DNA from: Myxococcales bacterium
Lineage (GTDB): Bacteria > Myxococcota_A > Bradymonadia > UBA7976 > UBA1532
DNA: 64,000 nucleotides
Direction of reading: 5' to 3'
NCBI GenBank assembly: GCA_020633435.1
Contig: JACKDP010000001.1
Span: forward strand, 992,001 to 1,056,000
Made by a program: the position numbers and the translations under genes. This document shows, one piece after another, positions 56,834 through 64,000 of this stretch. Position 1 is the stretch's first letter. Each line of letters starts with the position of its first letter. The notes under the pieces were generated by a model. It saw nothing but the letters and a program-made list of their open reading frames with translations, made no database searches and was not told where the DNA came from.

Positions 56834-57331
56834 ATGAGATGGTGGTTTCTCGATCGCATCGATGAGCTGGTCCCGGGCGAGCACGCCCGCGGCCGCAAGG
56901 GCGTGGCCTCCAGCGAGGACTACTTCGCCGATCACTTCCCCGGCTTCCCCGTGGTGCCTGGCGTCGTCCAGATCGAGGCGCTGGCCCAGCTCTCGGGCAA
57001 GCTCATCGAGGTGACGCTCTTCGAGCAGCAGCGGCGCTGGGTCTGGCCCATCCTCAGCATGGTGCGCAAGGCCAAGTTCCGGCGGTTCGTGCGGCCGGGC
57101 GACTGGCTGGTGCTGGAGACGCGCGTGATGGAGCTGCGCGACGAGTCGGCCCTCTGCCGGGTGGTCTCCACCGTAGACGGCCAGCGCTGCACCGAGGCCG
57201 AGCTGCTCTTCGTCTTCAACCCGCGCGAGCTCGACAACTCCGAGTCCCAGGCGACGCTGGAGCGGGTGGAGCGGGAGAACCTGCGGATTCTCTGGGCCGG
57301 CTACGCGGCCTGGGCGGAGGCGAACGGGTGA
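56834..57331 (+). CDS. FabZ-like 3-hydroxyacyl-ACP dehydratase
   Basis: A 165-residue hot-dog dehydratase. DHFPGFPVVPGVVQIEALAQLSG holds the catalytic His (residue 34) and Glu (residue 48) in the FabZ order. It removes water from 3-hydroxyacyl-ACP in fatty acid or polyene synthesis. The C-terminus runs longer than FabZ (about 150). The ATG at 56834 has no good site; a GTG nine bases upstream is possible. Its stop overlaps the next gene by GTGA, opening a five-gene coupled operon. Confidence 0.88.
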   Translation: MRWWFLDRIDELVPGEHARGRKGVASSEDYFADHFPGFPVVPGVVQIEALAQLSGKLIEVTLFEQQRRWVWPILSMVRKAKFRRFVRPGDWLVLETRVMELRDESALCRVVSTVDGQRCTEAELLFVFNPRELDNSESQATLERVERENLRILWAGYAAWAEANG

Positions 57332-58575
57332 CGCGGGAGCGGGTGGTCATTACCGGCCTGGGCTGCGTGACGCCCCTGGGCAACGACGTGGCGACGACGT
57401 GGGCCGGCCTCGCCGCGGGCAAGAACGCCATCGGGCGCATCGAGCGGTTCGATCCCACCGGGTTCGCCACCGACTTCGCGGCCGAGGTGAAGCACTTCGA
57501 GCACCCGGGCCTGCGCGGGCACTTCCACCGGTGGTGCGACGCCAAGGCGCGCTTCGCGCTGGCCGCCGCCGAGGAGGCCCTGGCCGACGCCGGCCCCCTC
57601 GGGGTCGACCCGCACCGCTTCGGCGTGAGCATGGGGGCCGAGGTCAGCCGGCCTGACCTGACGGACATGGCCGAGAAGGTCCGCGCCCTGGCGGCGGCCA
57701 CCCCCGAGGAGGCCTTCCGGGCGGTGGATCCCAAGGACTTCATCGTCATGTCGGCCTTCTTCCCGGCCTCCCTGCTGGCCGTGGCCCATGACGCCCGCGG
57801 GCCCAACTACACCACCAGCACCGCCTGCACGTCGTCGGCCCAGTCCATCGCCGACGCGGTGCGCGTGCTGCGCCGCGGCGGGGCCGACGTGATGCTCGCC
57901 GGCGGCACCGATCGCCTCGTCGAGGAGTTGATGGTGATGGGCTTCGGCCTGCTCGGCGCCCTGTCGACGCGCATGGACGATCCCGAGCACGCCTGCCGGC
58001 CCTTCGACCGCACCCGCGAGGGCTTCGTCCTCGGCGAGGGGGCCGGCGTCCTGGTGCTGGAGACGGAGCGGCACGCCCGCGCCCGCGGCGCCCACATCCA
58101 CGCCGAGATCCTGGGCTATGGCTGGTCGGCCAACGCCTGGCGCATCACCGACAGCCCCTCCGACGGCCGCGGCGCGCGCCAGTCCATGCAGGCGGCCCTG
58201 GCCGACGCGGGCCTGCGCCCCACCGACGTGGACTACATCAACGCCCACGGCACCAGCACCCAGCAGAACGACGCCTCCGAGAGCGCCGGCATCACGGCGG
58301 TGTTCGGCGATCACCCGGTGCCCGTCTCGTCCACCAAGTCGATGATGGGCCACCTGGTCGCGGCCTGCGGGGCCGTCGAGCTCATCGCCTGCGTGAAGGC
58401 CATCGAGCACGGCCTGCTGCCGCCGACCATCAACTACGTGCACCGCGATCCGGCCTGCGACCGCGACTACGTGCCCAACGAGGCCCGCGCGGCCCGCGTC
58501 GACGTGGCGCTCACCAACGCCTTCGGCTTCGGGGGCAGCAACGGCACCCTGATCGTGGGGCGGTATCGCCCGTGA
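57328..58575 (+). CDS. Beta-ketoacyl-ACP synthase (FabF-like)
   Basis: A 415-residue condensing enzyme with a complete active site: Cys167 in STACTSSAQ, His307 in NAHGTST, and MMGHLVAACGAVE with the second His. The start RVVITGLGCVTPLGNDVATTW is typical of FabF. It extends acyl-ACP with malonyl-ACP. The GTG overlaps the dehydratase by four bases. It is the first of three ketosynthase genes and the best conserved one. Confidence 0.92.
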   Translation: MTRERVVITGLGCVTPLGNDVATTWAGLAAGKNAIGRIERFDPTGFATDFAAEVKHFEHPGLRGHFHRWCDAKARFALAAAEEALADAGPLGVDPHRFGVSMGAEVSRPDLTDMAEKVRALAAATPEEAFRAVDPKDFIVMSAFFPASLLAVAHDARGPNYTTSTACTSSAQSIADAVRVLRRGGADVMLAGGTDRLVEELMVMGFGLLGALSTRMDDPEHACRPFDRTREGFVLGEGAGVLVLETERHARARGAHIHAEILGYGWSANAWRITDSPSDGRGARQSMQAALADAGLRPTDVDYINAHGTSTQQNDASESAGITAVFGDHPVPVSSTKSMMGHLVAACGAVELIACVKAIEHGLLPPTINYVHRDPACDRDYVPNEARAARVDVALTNAFGFGGSNGTLIVGRYRP

Positions 58576-60743
58576 CGGTCGCGATCACCGGCATCGGCCT
58601 CGTCTGCCCGGCGGGCATCGGCCTGCAGGCCGCCCTCGACCGCCTCGCGCAGGGGCCGCTGGTGCCGGCCCGGCCGGACGGGCCCGAGGGCGACGCCATG
58701 CCCGACCCGCCCATCCTGCCAGTCCCCGCCGAGTTCGACCCCCGCCCCGTCCTCAAGCGGCGCAAGGACCGCAAGCTCATGGCCCGCGCCAACGAGCTGG
58801 CCGTCGTGGCGGCCCACCAGGCCGCGGCGGCCGCGGGCCTGCTGGACGCCCTCGCCGACGCCGGGCTCTACCTGGGCGTGGGCCGGGAGCCGGGCAACCT
58901 GGACGACATCCTGCCCGTCCTGGCCCATAGCGAGACGGGCGGCCGCTTCGACGGCGCGCGCCTCGTGGCCGAGGGGATGGGGCATATGAACCCCCTCTCC
59001 TCCCTGAAGACGCTGCCCAACATGAGCGTGGCCCATGTGGCCATCAACCTGGGCATCCTGGGACCCGGCCAGGCCCTCACCGACGACGCGGCGGCGGGGA
59101 CGCGCGCCTTGCTGGAGGCCGCCACCGCCGTGGCCGCGGGCCTCGTGCCCTGGGCGCTGGCGGGCGGCGCCGACAGCCGCGTGGCGTTCACCGACCGCTC
59201 GACGGCCCGCCGCCTCGGGCAGCCGGGGCCGCTGGGCGAGGCCGCCGCCGTCTTCGTGCTGGAGCCCGCCGCCGCGGCCCGCGCCCGGGGGGCGCACATC
59301 CTGGGCTACGTCGGCGCGGCCGCCCCCGGCACCCCGGCGCCGAGCCACCACCTGGGGGACTGCGGCGCCGGGACGGACGTGGCGGCCCTCGCCCTCGCCC
59401 TCGGCCGGGGCCAGGCCAGCGCCACGGGCGGCGTGCAGGTGGCCCCCACCGGCGCGCCCGCCCTGCACCTGCGCCGCGAGGCGGCCCCCATCGCCATCAC
59501 GGGCGTCGGCGGCGTCACGCCGCTCGGCCACGACTTCGCCACGTTCACCCGCCGGCTGCTCGCGGGCGAGTCCGCGGTCGCCCCGATCCGCGGCTTCGAC
59601 GTGCCGGGCTTCCCGGTGCACCTGGCCTGCGAGGTCGTGGACGCCCCTGCCCTGCCCGACGCCCTGGCGGCCGCCTTCGCCGGCCTCGACGACCGCAAGG
59701 GCGAGCTGGCCGTGGGCGCGGCCCTCGCCGCCGTCGCTGACCACGGCGGCCTGCCCCCCGAGGCGGGGCTCGTCTACGCCACGGGGCTGTCCAGCGTGAG
59801 CGTCGCCGAGATCGACCAGGACTCCCTGCCTTTCTTGAAGAAAAACGGGGAGTTCGACTACGCGGCCTTCGCGAAGGCGCCGCCCCGCGCCCGGCCCCAG
59901 GCCCCCGCCCGCCACCTGGTGACGCGGCCAGCCGACCTGGTGGCGGCCCACCTGGGCCTCACCGGGCCGCGCGCCCAGCACTTCAGCGCCTGCGCCGCGG
60001 GCGCCGCCGCCATCGCCCACGCGGCCGAGCTCATCCGCCGCGGCGAGGCCGAGGTGATGCTGGCCGGCGGCGCCGACTCGATGGTGCACCCCTTCGGCCT
60101 GCTGCCCTTCATCCTGCTGGGCGCCACGACGACGGAGACGCAGCCCCACCGGGCCGGGCGGCCCTTCGAGGCCGATCGCGATGGCTTCGTCATGGGCGAG
60201 GGCGGCGCGTTCTTCGTGCTGGAGCCCCTGGCCCGCGCCCGCGCGGCCGGCCGCCCCGTGCACGGCCTGCTGCTGGGCGCGGGCAGCTCCAACGACGCCT
60301 GGAACGTGACGGCGCCCCACCCCGAGGGCCTCGGGGCCGAGCGCGCCATGCGGGCCGCGCTCGCTGACGCCGGGCTGCCCCCGGAGGTCGTGGGCTACGT
60401 CAACGCCCACGGCACCGGCACCCCGCTCAACGACGGCGTCGAGGCCGCGGCGGTGGCCCGGGTCTGCGGCCGGCCCCCCATCAGCAGCAGCAAGGCCCAG
60501 TTCGGCCACACCATCGCCGCCGCGGGGGCGGTGGAGCTGCTCGCCTGCCTGGCGGCGTTCCGCGGGGGCCGCCTGCCCCCCAACGCCCACCTCACGGCGG
60601 CCGATCCGGCCCTCGACCTCGACCTCGTCGAGGCCACGGGGCGCGCCGGGGCGCCCGGCGTCATCCTCAGCAACTCCTTCGGCTTCGGTGGCCAGAACGC
60701 AGCCCTCGTGCTGGGCCACCCCGACCATGGGCGGTCCACATGA
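58572..60743 (+). CDS. Fusion of a degenerate and a complete ketosynthase
   Basis: A 723-residue protein. Residues 1-300 are a shortened ketosynthase (VAITGIGLVCPAGIGL, ALAGGADSRVAF) in which the active Cys position reads DDAAAGTRA, so the cysteine is lost; the His motifs are also absent. Residues 310-720 are a full ketosynthase (IAITGVGGVTPLGHDF) with Cys474 in FSACAAGAAA, His613 in NAHGTGT and FGHTIAAAG. The arrangement resembles a ketosynthase with its chain-length-factor partner in one chain, with the inactive part first. The GTG start overlaps by four bases and the stop by ATGA. Confidence 0.9.
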   Translation: MTVAITGIGLVCPAGIGLQAALDRLAQGPLVPARPDGPEGDAMPDPPILPVPAEFDPRPVLKRRKDRKLMARANELAVVAAHQAAAAAGLLDALADAGLYLGVGREPGNLDDILPVLAHSETGGRFDGARLVAEGMGHMNPLSSLKTLPNMSVAHVAINLGILGPGQALTDDAAAGTRALLEAATAVAAGLVPWALAGGADSRVAFTDRSTARRLGQPGPLGEAAAVFVLEPAAAARARGAHILGYVGAAAPGTPAPSHHLGDCGAGTDVAALALALGRGQASATGGVQVAPTGAPALHLRREAAPIAITGVGGVTPLGHDFATFTRRLLAGESAVAPIRGFDVPGFPVHLACEVVDAPALPDALAAAFAGLDDRKGELAVGAALAAVADHGGLPPEAGLVYATGLSSVSVAEIDQDSLPFLKKNGEFDYAAFAKAPPRARPQAPARHLVTRPADLVAAHLGLTGPRAQHFSACAAGAAAIAHAAELIRRGEAEVMLAGGADSMVHPFGLLPFILLGATTTETQPHRAGRPFEADRDGFVMGEGGAFFVLEPLARARAAGRPVHGLLLGAGSSNDAWNVTAPHPEGLGAERAMRAALADAGLPPEVVGYVNAHGTGTPLNDGVEAAAVARVCGRPPISSSKAQFGHTIAAAGAVELLACLAAFRGGRLPPNAHLTAADPALDLDLVEATGRAGAPGVILSNSFGFGGQNAALVLGHPDHGRST

Positions 60744-62011
60744 GCTCGGCCCTCGGCGACATCATCATCACCGGCAGCGGCGTCATCTCGCCCCTCGGCC
60801 ACGACCCCGCGACGCTGCTGACGGCGCTCTGCGCGGGCCGCTCGGCCATCGGGCCCGTCACGGCGTTCGACGCCTCGCCGTTCCCCTGCCAGGTCGCGGC
60901 CGCCGTCACGGGCTTCGACCCGCGCCACTTCGTCAAGAGCCGGCGCGACCTGAAGCTCATGACGCCGGCGGTGCAGTTCGGCATGGCCGCGCTGAGCCTG
61001 GCCTGCGCCCAGGGCGGCGTGCCCGCCCCCGGGGTGGATCCCGAGCGGCTCGGCCTGTTCGTGGGCGCCGGGACGGCCTTCGGCGACACCTACGACCTGG
61101 TGCCGGCCATCGAGGCGGGCTTCGGCGACGACGGCTTCGACCTGCACCGGTTCGCGGTGGACGGCACCCGCCAGGTCAGCCCGCTCTGGCTGCTCAAGGG
61201 CCTGTCCAACAACGTGCTCGGCTTCGGCTCGGCCGTCCTCGACGCCCGCGGCACCAACCAGAACTACTGCAACTCCGCCGTCGGCGGGCTGCAGGCCATC
61301 GGCGAGGCGGCCTGGGCCCTGGCCGAGGGCACCGCCGACGTCATCGCCGCCGGCGGGGCCGACTCCGCCGTGAACCCGGCCCACTTCACCGGCTTCGGCC
61401 GGCTGGACATGCTCACGCCGCGCACCGAGCCCCTGCCCATGCGCCCGTTCAGCAGCGATCATGACGGCTTCGCGCCCGGCGAGGGGGCGGCGTTCTTCAC
61501 GCTGGAGCGGCGCGCCCACGCCGTCGCCCGCGGCGCGAGCGTCCTGGGCCAGGTGGCCGGCTACGGCAACGCCTGCGGCGCCCACACCCTGCCCTCCGGC
61601 GATCCCGAGACCATCGCCGCCGCGGGCCAGCGCGCCCTCGAGACGGCGGGCTGGGGGCCCGGCGACGTCGACGTCGTCTTCGCCCACGGCAACGGCACGG
61701 TGGCCTTCGACGACGCCGAGGCCCGGGCCCTGGGCCTGCTCTTCGGCGCCGCCCGCCCGGCCGTCACGTCGAGCAAGGCCCAGATCGGCCACACCATCGC
61801 CGCCTCGGGCCCCCTGGCCGTCGCCACGGCCCTGGCGGCGGCAGCCGCGGGCGTCATCCCGCCCACCATCGGCATCACCACCGTCGCGCCGGGGGCCAGC
61901 CACCTGGATCTCGTGCTGACGCCGCGCCCGGCCACCCTGCGGCGCGTCCTGGTGCACGCCGCCGGCCTCGGCGGGCAGACCACCTTCCTGGCTCTGGAGT
62001 TCGCGCCATGA
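60740..62011 (+). CDS. Divergent ketosynthase
   Basis: A 423-residue ketosynthase-fold protein. The start is IIITGSGVISPLGHDPATL. The active-site region reads QNYCNSAVGGLQAIG with Cys177, unlike the usual TACASG, and the first His motif is FAHGNGTVAFDD (His316). QIGHTIAASGPLAVA follows. It may be active with altered specificity or act as a partner subunit. The ATG overlaps the upstream gene and the stop overlaps the reductase gene, both by ATGA. Confidence 0.88.
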   Translation: MSSALGDIIITGSGVISPLGHDPATLLTALCAGRSAIGPVTAFDASPFPCQVAAAVTGFDPRHFVKSRRDLKLMTPAVQFGMAALSLACAQGGVPAPGVDPERLGLFVGAGTAFGDTYDLVPAIEAGFGDDGFDLHRFAVDGTRQVSPLWLLKGLSNNVLGFGSAVLDARGTNQNYCNSAVGGLQAIGEAAWALAEGTADVIAAGGADSAVNPAHFTGFGRLDMLTPRTEPLPMRPFSSDHDGFAPGEGAAFFTLERRAHAVARGASVLGQVAGYGNACGAHTLPSGDPETIAAAGQRALETAGWGPGDVDVVFAHGNGTVAFDDAEARALGLLFGAARPAVTSSKAQIGHTIAASGPLAVATALAAAAAGVIPPTIGITTVAPGASHLDLVLTPRPATLRRVLVHAAGLGGQTTFLALEFAP

Positions 62012-62739
62012 TCGCTCTCATCACCGGCGGCAGCCGCGGCATCGGCCGCGCCATCGCCGAGCGCCTCGCCCGGGACTACCAGGCGAAGCTCTTCCTCGTG
62101 TACCGCAGCCGCGCCGACGAAGCCGAGGCCACCCAGGCCGCCTGCGTCGAGGCCGGCGGCGAGGTCCTCCTGCACGCTGCCGACGTGAGCGACGCGGCCC
62201 AGGCCCAGGCCGCGGTGGACGCCTGCCTCGCCGCCTTCGGGGGCATCGACGTCCTCGTGAACAACGCGGGCGTGACGGCGGACGGCCTGGCCCTGCAGAC
62301 GGACGACGCCGCCTGGCACCGCGTCCTGCGCACCAACCTCGACGGGGCCTTCTTCCTGGCCCGCGCCGTCGCCCGGCCCATGCTCCTCAAGCGCCACGGC
62401 CGCATCATCAACCTGAGCAGCGTCGCGGCCCAGCGCCCCAACCGCGGCCAGGCCAACTACGTGGCCAGCAAGGCCGGCATCGAGGGCCTCACCCGCGCCC
62501 TGGCCGTCGAGCTGGCCCCGAAGAAGATCACCGTCAACGCCGTGGCCCCCGGCGTCATCGAGACGGAGATGAGCGCCCGCATCCGCGACCACGCCGGCAA
62601 GGAGGTGCTCGCGGGCATCCCCATGCGGCGCTACGGCCAGGCCGACGAGGTCGCCGCGGTGGTGAGCTTCCTGGCGGGCCCGGGGGCCAGCTACGTCACC
62701 GGGCAGGTCATCGGCGTCGACGGTGGCGTCGGTCTCTAA
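62008..62739 (+). CDS. FabG-like 3-ketoacyl-ACP reductase
   Basis: A 243-residue SDR of the FabG type: ITGGSRGIGRAIAERLA, VLVNNAGVTADGLALQ, INLSSVAAQRPNRGQANYVASKAG with the catalytic Ser, Tyr and Lys, and PGVIETEM. It reduces 3-ketoacyl-ACP with NADPH. It closes the operon, so with the dehydratase and ketosynthases all steps but enoyl reduction are present. Lack of an enoyl reductase fits a polyene product. Starts with an ATGA overlap. Confidence 0.92.
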   Translation: MIALITGGSRGIGRAIAERLARDYQAKLFLVYRSRADEAEATQAACVEAGGEVLLHAADVSDAAQAQAAVDACLAAFGGIDVLVNNAGVTADGLALQTDDAAWHRVLRTNLDGAFFLARAVARPMLLKRHGRIINLSSVAAQRPNRGQANYVASKAGIEGLTRALAVELAPKKITVNAVAPGVIETEMSARIRDHAGKEVLAGIPMRRYGQADEVAAVVSFLAGPGASYVTGQVIGVDGGVGL

Positions 62740-62831
62740 CCAGCCTTGTCCCCCTCCCCCGCGTATGGCACCATGCCTGCGCCCCGGACGTGCTCGTCCG
62801 GGCTTGTCATCCGGCGATCTTGGAGGGCTTC

Positions 62832-63242
62832 GTGAGCGTCTCTGCCGATGCGGTGCTTCTGATCCTGCAGTCCCGTTATGACTACCAGTCCGCCCGGGCG
62901 GTGCTGAAGATCGCGGCGACCCACGCGGGCCTCGATCCGGCCGGCCCGTTTGAAGGGGCCGCCATCGCCAAGGCCATCCTCGCGGTGGGCGAGGGCGTCG
63001 CCGGCGTCGCCGAGGCGCTGCGCAAGGCCGGCAAGGCCGAGCCGGCGAAGGCCGAGCCGGCGAAGGCCGAGGCCCCCAAGGCCGAGCCCCCCAAGGCCGA
63101 GCCCCCCAAGGCCGCGCCCCCCGAGGCCGCGCCGGCCGAGGCCCCCAAGGCCGACGACGCGGCGCCCGCCGAGCAGGCGGAGGCCGGCGACGACGCGGGC
63201 GACGACAAGAGCAAGGCCAAGGGCCGCGGCCGCAAGGGCTGA
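62832..63242 (+). CDS. Ala/Lys/Pro-rich small protein
   Basis: A 136-residue protein. The first 62 residues form two or three helices (SADAVLLILQSRYDYQSARAVL, AAIAKAILAVGEGVAGVAEAL). The rest is a low-complexity tail of KAEPA/KAEPP repeats ending in a basic SKAKGRGRKG. Similar tails occur in DNA- or envelope-binding proteins, but I recognise no family. The GTG follows GGAGGG. It lies 92 bases after the FabG-like gene. Function unknown. Confidence 0.6.
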   Translation: MSVSADAVLLILQSRYDYQSARAVLKIAATHAGLDPAGPFEGAAIAKAILAVGEGVAGVAEALRKAGKAEPAKAEPAKAEAPKAEPPKAEPPKAAPPEAAPAEAPKADDAAPAEQAEAGDDAGDDKSKAKGRGRKG

Positions 63243-63245
63243 GGC

Positions 63246-63273
63246 GCCCCGCCCGGGGTCCCCCCCGGCGGGC
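63246..63273. terminator. Interrupted GC hairpin between convergent genes
   Basis: GCCC, GCC and GGGG segments pair with CCCC, GGC and GGGC in an imperfect stem with a short loop. It lies just after the small gene and between it and the convergent rpoZ. No T run is present. Confidence 0.3.
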
Positions 63274-63379
63274 ACATCGCTGCGAATTCGTGACGGATCT
63301 TCCGACGAGCCGGCCCCGCCCATCGAGCGAGGGGGCGCCGGCGGCGTGTCGGTGGGCAGGCGCCGGGGCGGCGCGCCGC

Positions 63380-63685
63380 TCAGATGAGGGGCGTGGCGTT
63401 GTCCATGTCGTCGAACTCGCCGACCGAGTCGTCGCCACCCATGGTGTGGGTGCGGCCCGAGGTCAGGTTGCCCTTCGCCTTCACCACCGTGTCGAAGACG
63501 TCCTCGCGGAAGCGCACGACGCCGGACGCGATCTCGCGCAGCGCGGTGACGACGTCCTTGTTGCGGCTCTCCACCAGGCGGTTGGCGCCGCGGTGAAGCT
63601 GGCGGTAGCGCAGCGTCGCCAGATGCACCAGGGCGAAGTGGTCAACGATCTGGTCGAGGCAGTCTTCTACGGTCACGCGCGCCAA
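63380..63685 (-). CDS. rpoZ: RNA polymerase omega subunit
   Basis: A 101-residue omega subunit: MARVTVEDCLDQIVDHFALVHLA is the conserved start, with NKDVVTALREIASG in the middle. It helps assemble the polymerase beta' subunit. The tail (TMGGDDSVGEFDDMDNA) is acidic. The start is a TTG at 63685 with a GGAGG site, and a strong promoter lies about 51 bases upstream. The gene converges on the Lys/Ala-rich small gene. Confidence 0.93.
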   Translation of the reverse strand: MARVTVEDCLDQIVDHFALVHLATLRYRQLHRGANRLVESRNKDVVTALREIASGVVRFREDVFDTVVKAKGNLTSGRTHTMGGDDSVGEFDDMDNATPLI

Positions 63686-63735
63686 GGGTTTCCTCCGAGC
63701 TGATGCCGGTCTCGCACCGGGCTGAACGGCCGGCT

Positions 63736-63764
63736 ATGATTGCGCATGCGTAGCCGGGTGTCAA
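63736..63764 (-). promoter_or_regulatory. Promoter of rpoZ
   Basis: On the reverse strand a perfect TTGACA (63764-63759) and AATCAT (63741-63736) are spaced by 17 bases. They lie upstream of the TTG start of rpoZ. This is the best -35 box in the window. Confidence 0.6.
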
Positions 63765-63780
63765 CCGAGCGGGCCTGCCC

Positions 63781-64000
63781 GTGACCACCGCCCTCAGCGC
63801 CTTGCGGGTCAAGCGCGAGGCCGAGCTCGCCGCCGCGCGCGCCGAGCACGAGGCCGCCAGCCGCGTCGTGGGGCGCCTGGAAGCGCAGCTCGGCGCCGAA
63901 GCGCCGCCGGGCGGCCCTCGGCCGGGCGAGGTCGTCGACGTGGCCCTGGAGGCCCAGCGGCAGGCCCACCTGAGCCGGACGCGGGCGCGCCGGGCCGCCG
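63781..64000 (+). CDS. Probable coiled-coil protein, cut by window edge
   Basis: A forward frame is open for 73 codons from a GTG at 63781 to the right edge. It reads VTTALSALRVKREAELAAARAEHEAASRVV by parts, with heptad spacing and many Ala, Glu and Arg, as in coiled coils. It diverges from rpoZ. There is no clear ribosome site, and only the start is visible, so the assignment is weak. Confidence 0.4.
   Translation, partial: MTTALSALRVKREAELAAARAEHEAASRVVGRLEAQLGAEAPPGGPRPGEVVDVALEAQRQAHLSRTRARRAA

Overview
This window is chromosomal DNA of a very GC-rich, Gram-negative bacterium, most likely a member of the Myxococcota (or a related former deltaproteobacterium). The pointers are the base composition, many GTG and TTG starts, a small TIGR04563-type protein with an RKQSLYFPEDM core, MopE-type CNGxDDDCDG lipoproteins, collagen-like and thrombospondin type 3 repeats, and many HEAT-repeat proteins. 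I see no rRNA, tRNA, CRISPR array, phage or complete insertion sequence. Because of the composition, almost every gene carries long open frames on the other strand; these were ignored.

Layout. 1-6035: a HEAT-repeat gene cut by the left edge, a kynureninase-like PLP enzyme, and a second HEAT-repeat gene with an apparent frameshift in an alanine/proline linker. 6046-9469: a short-chain dehydrogenase, an Hsp70/YegD-like ATPase, and a REP-associated (Y1) transposase-like gene followed by palindromes. 9575-14008: a secreted collagen-like/thrombospondin protein that ends in an L7/L12-type domain, a GNAT acetyltransferase, a TetR regulator divergent from a membrane-anchored unknown, and a secreted possible cysteine peptidase. 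14200-17321: two overlapping genes that together resemble a split VioB-type protein. 17328-28483: secreted proteins, including two tandem paralogous multi-lectin proteins of about 1160 residues. Each lectin gene has a tiny overlapping leader frame. A shared 42-bp dyad element lies upstream of both leader frames and of the neighbouring HEAT-repeat secreted gene.

28573-41123 is mostly housekeeping: folC with two glycosyltransferase genes, a FAD enzyme, an HU/IHF gene, dnaE, a TIGR04563 gene, a CBM9-like lipoprotein, and a MurC-like ligase overlapping murD. 41206-47694: a lipoprotein, a membrane spermidine synthase-like gene, and a three-gene operon of two MopE-like lipoproteins around a START-like secreted protein. 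47702-55409: two methyltransferase-like genes, a left-handed beta-helix protein, and a 1282-residue lipoprotein with 17 Asp-rich repeats.

55568-62739: a glycosyltransferase followed by a tightly overlapping operon of a FabZ-like dehydratase, three ketosynthase genes (one a fusion with a degenerate ketosynthase) and a FabG-like reductase. It looks like a dedicated type II fatty acid or aryl polyene-like pathway, with no ACP or ligase gene in view. The window ends with a Lys/Ala/Pro-rich small protein, rpoZ, and the start of a probable coiled-coil gene. The most unusual items are the L7/L12-domain fusion, the twin lectin loci with leader frames and shared element, the split VioB-like pair and the ketosynthase operon.
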